64,000 nt of DNA from Apostichopus japonicus (lineage: Eukaryota > Echinodermata > Holothuroidea > Aspidochirotida > Stichopodidae): the NCBI RefSeq assembly GCF_037975245.1, contig NC_092583.1, positions 4,869,264 to 4,933,263 of the forward strand. Direction: 5' to 3'. Below are positions 57,201 through 64,000 of this stretch, in pieces. The position numbers were made by a program, and so were the translations under genes. The notes beneath the pieces are model-generated. The model had not been told where the DNA came from, did not search any database, and saw nothing but the letters and a program-made list of their open reading frames with translations. Within the stretch, counting starts at the first letter, position 1. Every line of letters starts with the position of its first letter.

Positions 57201-60200
57201 TTACTTAGCACTACCAAGCAATTAGCAATGATGCGAATAGCTCATATTTGAAAATAGACCCACTATACACTTTGCAAAATCAGTAGCCAATATTGGCTAT
57301 TTATGGTTCTCGTCTTAAAACCAATTTTGTAGGAGTAATTTGTTCATCAAGTTAATTTGAAATCTTTCTTATGTGTAAGAATGATTTCATGTTGTGACTT
57401 GTACCATTTATTCAGCCTACAGTAATAAAGACAACTTTGCTATCAGTTCACATGCCATAAACTAACTTCACTAACTCTCACAGACCAAAAAGAAAAAAAA
57501 TATGAATTATGGCATAAAAACAGACTGCAAAATATGGACCACCATTTAGAATGCAATAAAGTGATATAAGTTTGGTTTCTACACTGAAACTGACAGCTGA
57601 CAGGAACTGACAGGACTGACAGGACTGACAGGAACTGACAGCTGAGTAGGTAGAGCACACAGATTGTACTTCCTACATGCATATTTACTTAATAGGCTAG
57701 ATCTAGAACATCAACAGGTCCCTTAATTATATTGTGCATGCTATTCATGGACTCTGTATGCAAGTTTATATATAAGTTTATTATTTTTGACATGCTTCTA
57801 CACAATCATATATTACTGCTTTGTTTATATATATATGTTGTTTGTATATATTTAATGTTTTTCAGCCTGACCCTTGACCCTTTGATACTCACTGACAACA
57901 GCTTCTGACATCATCGTAATCTGTCATATCTATATCAAAGACCAACTCCTTCTCCAAAGCCTGAAATGCTGTTGGCTTCACTGTCTTGTGTTCCTTTGGC
58001 TAAAAATAGAATACAAATTATTAAAATGAATATAACCAAAACCACAAATTTGCCGACAAAATGAAGACAGCATAGCCACAGAATTCTGTTTCTCTTCTTG
58101 TTTTTTTTTTTAAATGATAGGACAAACACTGCACCATTTCCATCCTTCTTAACATTTGCTGACCTACTCCTCAAAAGCATGAACATTTTGGACTAAGTGC
58201 TCCATTAACATTACAAACCTAATTGCAGTACTGGGTAAGTCCAAAGAATTAGAGAATCACCAGAAGGCAACAGACTTATTGCTTACTTACAATATTTTAA
58301 TAACAATATTATACTTTCAAATGGGGTGTTACTAAAACGAATGACAATTGCGTTACACATAACGAATGACAATATGTTGTACACACTAAAAACTTGCGTT
58401 GACTAAAACGAATGACAGTAATGACAGTACAGACATTTGCTTCAACCGGATATCACAGTTCAGACTTCGTGGGTATATTAAAGCCACGCAAACCGAGTGG
58501 ACGCGAAGTGCGTGGCTTACAGATCTAGTAAGGTACGGACAAGATATTAACGCACCTTATAGTAAGCGAAATTGTAAGTCTGATTTTAAAAAGTAAATTT
58601 AACGTCATTTTTCCGATATTAATTGTTAGAAACTAACAATACTATCATCCTGAAACGGCTTCAGTTATCTTTCTATATACATCTACAGAGGTAAATGTCA
58701 AAAGCACAGCACTCAAGCGCATTCTCACAAAAAAAAAAACTTTCCCTGTGGTTTCTATTCGTAAATTACACCAAAACCCTGCAACCACGTAACATGCGAT
58801 TTTCCTCAAATCATTTTTGCGCAGAAAACCAGTAACCGCATTTACTCCACCCACTCATTCTATCTCTCCTCACCACTGTCCTTCGTTGTCATTCGTTGTC
58901 ATATTCGTTGTCATTCGTTGTCATTTGTTGACATTCGTTGTCGTTCGCTGTCATTCGCTGTCATTCGCGAATGATATTTAACCCTGTACAAAGTCAATTG
59001 TCATTCGGTCATTCGCTGTCATTCGTTTTAGTTTGTCCCTTTCAAATGTAATACTGCACACAATATTTTCCAGTTCTGGCAATTTACTGACAGCAAATTG
59101 TGTTTTACAGACAATGACCAATGTTGAACTTGTATGACCTTTAAGCTCCAGCAAAAACATAGGGCTCTTGTACTCACTGAAGTGTATTTATATAGAATGT
59201 CTGGAGTTCATTCAAAACTTTTTTGAGTAAATTGAGTTTACAAAGTTTTCAGACTTATTTTCACCAAAAATGACCTTTTCCCAAACACTACAGTTCTTTT
59301 ATGTTAACAACAAGGTGAATAATAATAATACTCAGGCAGTTATTTTTACGTTGCTTAAGGGACCACGAATGTGCGAGAAGCCCGCAAGAGCTTGTGGATT
59401 ACAACTTTCGTGTAGGGTGGCTTCCAATTCAACATTATATCTCAAATTTGGAATCTTTTTAATGAAGAGAACCATTTTAGATGCAAAACCGTAGGTTGCT
59501 CTTGGATGAGAAACCCACCTTACTATCACCCGGCAGGGAATCACTTTTGGAATTGCCATGCCTACAAATTACATGGTTTCATATTTTATTTAAGTAGCGC
59601 TAATGCGCTAGCTTTACAATTGACCCCATCATTCACCCGTTGTCCTAGAGTCTCGTACCTTATGAGAATATACTGCTCCAATGTCAATCTTGTATGGACA
59701 TTGTCTCTGAATTTGTTTCTCCATCTCTTGCTGATCAGAAAACGACTGGTAACGGATATAGACATCGTCTTTCAGGGTGAAAGAGAACTCTCTGTTGGTA
59801 AAGTAGTTCTTCTGGACTGAATTGAAGATAATGAAAGCAAAATAGAATGTAAGATAAGTTAAATTAGTATCATTGTGATGACACTGTAGATCACTCTCAT
59901 GACCAACATGAAAATGAAGTTGACTGTTCTCTACAAAGATTTTTAACTTGTAGGACAGTTGTAACTTTATGAAGTCAAATGGCAGCTAACAAACAAAGTA
60001 TTTGCTTAGCATGATTTAAAGACAAATTATTTGCTAAGCATGATTTAAAGACACATTTGTGTCAAGATTGAAAAACAAATTTACGTTTCTTAATGGCAAA
60101 ATAAATTTGAGCATCAGAAACCATACATCACAGAAAGAGTCTGATTAAAATTGCATCTCTGCAAGTTTTTGTGGCGATGTTTATCTTTTTTTTCTTTTGA

Positions 60201-60630
60201 TAGGCTTAGCCCAAATCTCCAGTAGGCTAGTTCAAGTAGTAGTAGCCTACTGCTGTAGACCTAACCCTAATTGGCTTTTGGCCTAGGAACAAGTCATATG
60301 GCTCAGGTTTCTCCAACACAATTGTTCAAAATACAAAAGAAAGTAAAGCCCTCACTTCACTATATAGCTTAAGTGGGCACGGCACTACTGTAGGATTGGT
60401 CTTAATACTCTTATACTTAGGCTTAGCCATCTGACACTGTAGCCTTCTACTTTTGTAGGCACCACTATGAGTGATAGAAATTTTACTTCCTCCACCAAAT
60501 ACTTACCACCTCCATAATTCAACCATCTGAAGTACAGACTGTATGGAAATAGCCGTTTATAGTACACTGGTAGGTACTCAGGTAACTCATCCGGTGAGTA
60601 TGTTGGTTTTGACTTTTCACTTTCAGTCAT
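51274..60630 (-). CDS. PRIM1: DNA primase small (catalytic) subunit, complete
   Basis: Twelve minus-strand exons: 60507-60630, 59659-59816, 57893-57999, 56800-56873, 55763-55899, 54526-54584, 53987-54099, 53246-53346, 52544-52746, 52130-52224, 51538-51636, 51274-51293. They total 1290 nt, 429 aa; the human protein is 420 aa. The start is [31 protein letters not shown] holds catalytic Asp116 and Asp118, and RLDVNVSKG holds the third, Asp314. [13 protein letters not shown] (128-139) is the zinc motif. [10 protein letters not shown] (166-175) and [10 protein letters not shown] bind nucleotide. With the large primase subunit and DNA polymerase alpha it makes RNA primers for nuclear DNA replication. 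The last exon encodes only DQKGDF; its acceptor was chosen because it restores the conserved C terminus, whereas reading through exon 11 gives an unrelated tail. Intron 7 is U12-type. Transcription converges with Sp. Confidence 0.97.
53347..53986 (-). other. PRIM1: U12-type (minor spliceosome) intron 7 of PRIM1
   Basis: On the minus strand the donor is GTATCCTTTT, the minor-class consensus. The acceptor region is TTTCTTTGACAAATCGCACAG, in which TTCTTTGAC differs at one base from the branch consensus TTCCTTRAC. The branch A lies about 12 nt from the acceptor, within the 10-20 nt typical of U12 introns. The splice joins PDD to NLREDV in frame. Confidence 0.88.
54880..55515. repeat. 91-bp minisatellite in PRIM1 intron 5
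   Basis: About seven units share TATCAGACTACATCTCAAAG, TAAACTGGTATCTCAAGTAT, ACTATCTGAGCATACTGG and TGTCTCAGAGTATACTA. The anchor ACTGGTGTCTC recurs at 91- or 92-bp steps. The edge units are the most diverged. A palindrome, TTCATTAGTTAATTAAC and on, lies at about 55580-55610. Confidence 0.93.
56297..56790 (+). mobile_element. tRNA-derived SINE-like repeat in PRIM1 intron 4
   Basis: The start GGCAGCGGTTAGTGTCCACC followed by GTTACCGGATCAAAATTCC resembles degraded A and B boxes of a tRNA promoter. The 3' part includes CAGATGGAGACGTTAAATGT and ends GGCCTTCGGTCTCTAAAC. The open frame at 56481-56702 lies inside and is not a gene. An L2-like tail lies just left (56125-56185, minus). Confidence 0.45.
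57596..57645. repeat. Short GACAGGACT tandem repeat
   Basis: GACAGCTGACAGGAACTGAC, then AGGACTGACAGGACTGACAG, then GAACTGACAGCTGA form a small repeat array in PRIM1 intron 3. Confidence 0.85.
58331..59032. mobile_element. MITE with 16-bp perfect TIRs and GTCATTCG subterminal arrays, PRIM1 intron 2
   Basis: ACTAAAACGAATGACA at 58331-58346 is the exact reverse complement of 59017-59032. Inside each end the motif ACGAATGACA (GTCATTCGTT) is repeated, about four times on the left and ten on the right (58875-59015). It is 702 bp with no transposase. The target duplication is not clear (TT on both sides at most). Family unassigned. Confidence 0.75.
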
Positions 60631-62600
60631 CCTGATAGTGCTGACTCCTTGAGAATCAAAAAGCAAATTAGTCTAATTGTTGGTACTAAGTTGTGCAAGT
60701 TCCAATTCCAACAATAGTGGGAATGGAAGTACAATAACTCGAACGTTATGTGTCTAGCGATCAGACCTACTGCACTGTTGCAGTACCGCAGTGTACCTAC
60801 ACTAACAGTTAACAGTTACACAGTGTTAGTACTACTAGTAGTACTAGTGTACAATTACTATAGTACAAAATAAATGTAATAATGTTACTCGTTTGACAGG
60901 AATTCAGGAGTAACACTAACAGCTATAATAGATCAGACTAGGCGGCCAATGACATTTCATAATGCATACTCGATAAGGTCCGCATAGGAGAATCAGTCGT
61001 ATTATCCTATCAGCACACTTCACTAGCTTTACGCATTTTGTTTTTGATTTTCGCACGTCAGTTTCCCGCGGTTCCAAATTTGATGCATATTCATCATTTC
61101 CATGTCAACGAATGTATTTACACATTGCGCCCTCGATCAACTAATGACTGATTGGTTCCGCGAATTGTAAACTTGTGCTTCATCGGTTGAAGACTTCGAC
61201 TGGACTAGGCCCAGATGGAAGTTTATCTTGCAGAGAACACCTAGCAATTACAGTAATGTTACAACTATTATTACGCCAAGTCAACCTCAGCTGTCTGAAG
61301 TTCCTGGTTTTAATGCATATAACTAGCTCATTAAAATTTCAAAGTTGAAATTCCTAGCCTAGAAATAGCATTGCCCGAAAAAATTACCATGATACTGTAC
61401 ATCACATGTATGCTATTCAAAGTTTTCTTTGTTTTTATGGGAACTTCAGTCTGTTTAAAAAATTTGAAAGAATTACAGTATTTACCGTAGGCAGAACTTA
61501 CGATTTGCAATGGTACCCATAATAGTTAAGACCAAACTGATTGGCTTTAGTCAGCTTGATATAGTTTTGATTAATTTTTTTTTTTTCAGTTTATGGAAAG
61601 TATATATATGTATATAAGTTATTGTATCATCGGTATTAAAGTTATGTATATTTGATCTCCATTTTCACTGAGATTTTGTTTACAAAAAAGAGATCAAAAC
61701 CTTGTAAAGTGAGGAATTGAGGACTCTGTGGAATTTGTACTGCCTACTTTGTACTGCATATTTCTTTAAACAGGCTTTAAATTTCTTAGAACAGTATCAT
61801 ACCAATTTTTATTATCTTTCTTTTGAAGCAACAAAACCAACATAATCATAATAAGTTATCTTCAGAAATTTCTTATTGAAAGAAAGCTCTTTACTTTCAT
61901 AATCTAAGAATTTCATATCACATCAGTTAGATAGTATGATAGACACTATCTTCACAAACTGGTTGACTGCTGTATCTCTGACATAATCATTTCTAATCAT
62001 GTTACAATTTAATAATCAATCCTCAGTATTTCCCGAAACACTTTTATTTTATTTGACCTGAAACACTGACTGTGAATCAATGATGTCATTAAGTGAGATA
62101 GATTTTTGTTCCTTTGTTACCCCTGTATAACTTCATAAGATTTCATGACTGCTTTGATATGGCCAAATCAACTTCGTACTAATCAGTTGTCTATCTGATT
62201 TGGTGGTTAATTATGCCATTTCTGATGGATTTGGCCAGATGAATCATATTTTTATTAATATTTTTCAATACTGATCAATGATTCATAAAACCAGATTAAA
62301 GTTTCTGTACTCTAACCTCATTTGTTTTAAATCACTCCAACAACTTGAAATGTATTATAATCAGATAGTCAGTAATTTGATGGTATTCTGTTATAACGAT
62401 AACTTAAAGGTTTATAAGGAGCTCGACATGGCCAGATAAATCTTTATTTCCACATCTGGTTTGCCTACAGATCAAGGTATATCTAATGTGATACAGAGGA
62501 AGGCTAGAAATGGCCAGATGAGAGCACGTACATTGTAAGTTTTAGTAAATAAAGGAAATCACAGATTGCATTTTCGTACTTCCAACAGAACATTGTAACA
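60631..62600. other. Intergenic region between PRIM1 and the PP2D1-like gene
   Basis: The PRIM1 promoter must lie in the left part. AT-rich sequence fills 61560-62400. An 18-bp palindrome AGTACTACTAGTAGTACT sits near 60828. A TTCCAACAG at about 62579-62587 could be the acceptor of a 5' UTR exon of the right-hand gene. No other gene is seen. Confidence 0.5.
61062..61155 (-). promoter_or_regulatory. Candidate PRIM1 promoter: E2F site and CCAAT box
   Basis: TTTCCCGCG at 61062-61070 matches the E2F consensus. ATTGG at 61151-61155 is a CCAAT box on the minus strand, placed upstream of it. Both lie 430-530 bp before the PRIM1 start. Replication genes are classic E2F targets; the use of these sites here is inference. 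Confidence 0.45.
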
Positions 62601-63780
62601 ATGAGCAGTGACATATCTTCTCTCTCCGATGGTAACAACAGAGATCAGGCTGTTCTTGTCAAGAACCGCAACATAGTCCGAGCTGTAACCCCGGACAGTG
62701 TGGTCGAAGAAGAAGTGCATTTTCCAGAGGTCACTGTTAAATGTAGAAAGTGCAAGAGCCCTGTGGCAGTGAAGTACCTGCAAGCGCACCGTGCTTATCA
62801 CAATGCTCTGTCTACGATGGAATATTCATCAAAGAAAGTACCGAAGACTACCGCTCTCTTACTGAAAAGACGAAATGCACTCGTGCAGAAATTGAAGAAA
62901 GAAGTAGCGGAGAGTGCGACCGCTTCCAGTCGCCTGCAGGCCATTGATGAAGCTTTTGAGTTGCTTAAGTCCTACATTGAAGATACTCACGATGAAAGAT
63001 TTATAGGTAAAAACAACGTGGACCTCGACTGCAGAGCGGTCGGCTTGAGCAGCAGTTCTCCCTGTATTTCATCCGTTGGAATTTGCTGGAGTGAAAATTC
63101 AAGATGGAAACCCACCATGGAAGATACCCGAGTTTTTCAAGATTATTTTGGTAACGATATGAATAAATGTTTCTTCGCCATCTACGACGGTCACAACGGG
63201 CGGTTTGCAGCCGATATGGCAGCCAACGACTTGCATCACCATCTGCTACAAGAGATGTCACAATTCGACCCGTTGACTAAATGTACATGTGCAGTGAACT
63301 TAGCAGGAATGAACGATTTGTCCTGCTACCAAATCGAGAGAGTTCGACCGGTGGTGAGGAAGGACAGTATCAGACACATTCTTCACGCAGAGAGTGTCAA
63401 CATACTTCAGCAGATTATGCACACTTGTTCTGGTCACGTCGAAGATCTAAAAATGGAGAAAGCCGCTGCAGAGAGAGACCGTTCAAAATGTCGAGATCCT
63501 TACGCGGAGAACATGAGCCGTGCGTTTAGAAAGACCTTCATGCTGACCGATCACATCTTGTCCTTTGGTGTTCAGGAACAGTCGAGGGTTAGGTGGAGTG
63601 GTTGCTCCGCCTTGGCGTGTGTTGTGAAAAGTTCAGGTGTCGACGAGGATCCACATACAGACGCAGGTGAGAGGATGCGAGGAACGCAAACAGAGCCACA
63701 AGATGAAACCATAGGGGAGGAGGAGAATAAAGATGAAAACACAGTAACAGAACTTGGAGCAATTTATATCGCAAATGCAG
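62601..63780 (+). CDS. PP2D1: PP2C-like domain protein resembling PP2D1, first coding exon (gene continues past the window)
   Basis: The ATG at 62601 opens a frame of 393 codons that ends at a donor (GCAAATGCAG|GTGAGA). The reading past 63780 to 63860 is intron. An N-terminal finger-like motif is CRKCKSPVAVKYLQAHRAYH (C-x2-C-x12-H-x3-H), as in vertebrate PP2D1. A helical linker follows, then the PP2C fold: ENSRWKPTMEDTRVF, CFFAIYDGHNGRFAADMAAN, LLQEMSQFDP, VRWSGCSALACVV and LGAIYIANAGE. The R-x3-MED and DGH-x-G metal-binding motifs are present, unlike in human PP2D1 as I recall it, so catalysis is not excluded. The substrate is unknown. It is head to head with PRIM1 about 2 kb away. Confidence 0.85.
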
Positions 63781-64000
63781 GTGAGATGAATGTTGGCAAG
63801 AGAACTGTCCTGTGGGATACTGTTAGAAATGTAACAATCCAAGGACATTTTCAGTATTAGAGAAAGAAAATAAGGGGTTTTAGTTAGTAGCTATGTTGTT
63901 CTAAAATATCTATGCAAAGATCATAATACTACAGAGTAAATAATGTTTTAATACTAAGGAGTTGGCATACATTACACAATACTAACCAAATACAAATACT
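63781..64000 (+). other. Start of the first intron of the PP2D1-like gene
   Basis: Non-coding sequence after a good GTGAGA donor. The stop at 63858-63860 belongs to read-through of the intron and not to the protein. Confidence 0.7.

Overview
This is eukaryotic, intron-rich, AT-leaning DNA from an animal. Four protein genes can be read exon by exon by conserved protein sequence: OLA1, an Sp1/3/4-type zinc-finger factor, DNA primase small subunit PRIM1, and a class-V aminotransferase of the isopenicillin-N-epimerase-like group. The first exon of a PP2C-like gene resembling vertebrate PP2D1 lies at the right edge. Non-autonomous hAT elements, CR1/Jockey-like and L2-like LINE pieces, and GGTCA-rich tandem repeats suggest a marine invertebrate. 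An echinoderm or other invertebrate deuterostome is my best guess, but this is inference only.

Layout. 1-10.3 kb is accessory sequence. It holds a LINE tail, two small genes plus one broken copy of an unrecognised single-pass membrane protein family (745-984 minus, 2078-2190 minus, 7088-7315 plus), a 27-bp Pro/Thr-coding tandem array, and hAT-like MITEs. 10.3-14.7 kb carries the aminotransferase (plus strand, five exons found, 5' end not found). 14.7-21.1 kb is repeat-rich non-coding DNA. 21.1-35.6 kb is a complete 12-exon OLA1 (plus, 397 aa). 35.6-41.1 kb is non-coding with a CACCC-box cluster near 40.15-40.25 kb. 41.1-48.9 kb is the Sp factor (plus, six exons, 845 aa). 51.3-60.6 kb is PRIM1 (minus, 12 exons, 429 aa), tail to tail with Sp. 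PP2D1-like starts at 62.6 kb, head to head with PRIM1 about 2 kb away.

Main points of interest. OLA1 intron 3 reads in frame only as an AT-AC intron, and a decayed copy of its own 3' end lies inside it. PRIM1 intron 7 has a minor-spliceosome (U12-type) donor and branch site. The 5' splice site of Sp exon 5 is tandemly repeated four times with an exact 78-bp period. Six DNA transposons can be delimited to the base by target-site duplications: four hAT-like with 8-bp duplications and two with 5-bp duplications. A short repeat with a hammerhead-like core at 39.4 kb has its empty site preserved at 17.9 kb.

The genes are housekeeping or regulatory and unrelated in function. They form no pathway cluster. 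All coordinates were read by eye and no database search was run.
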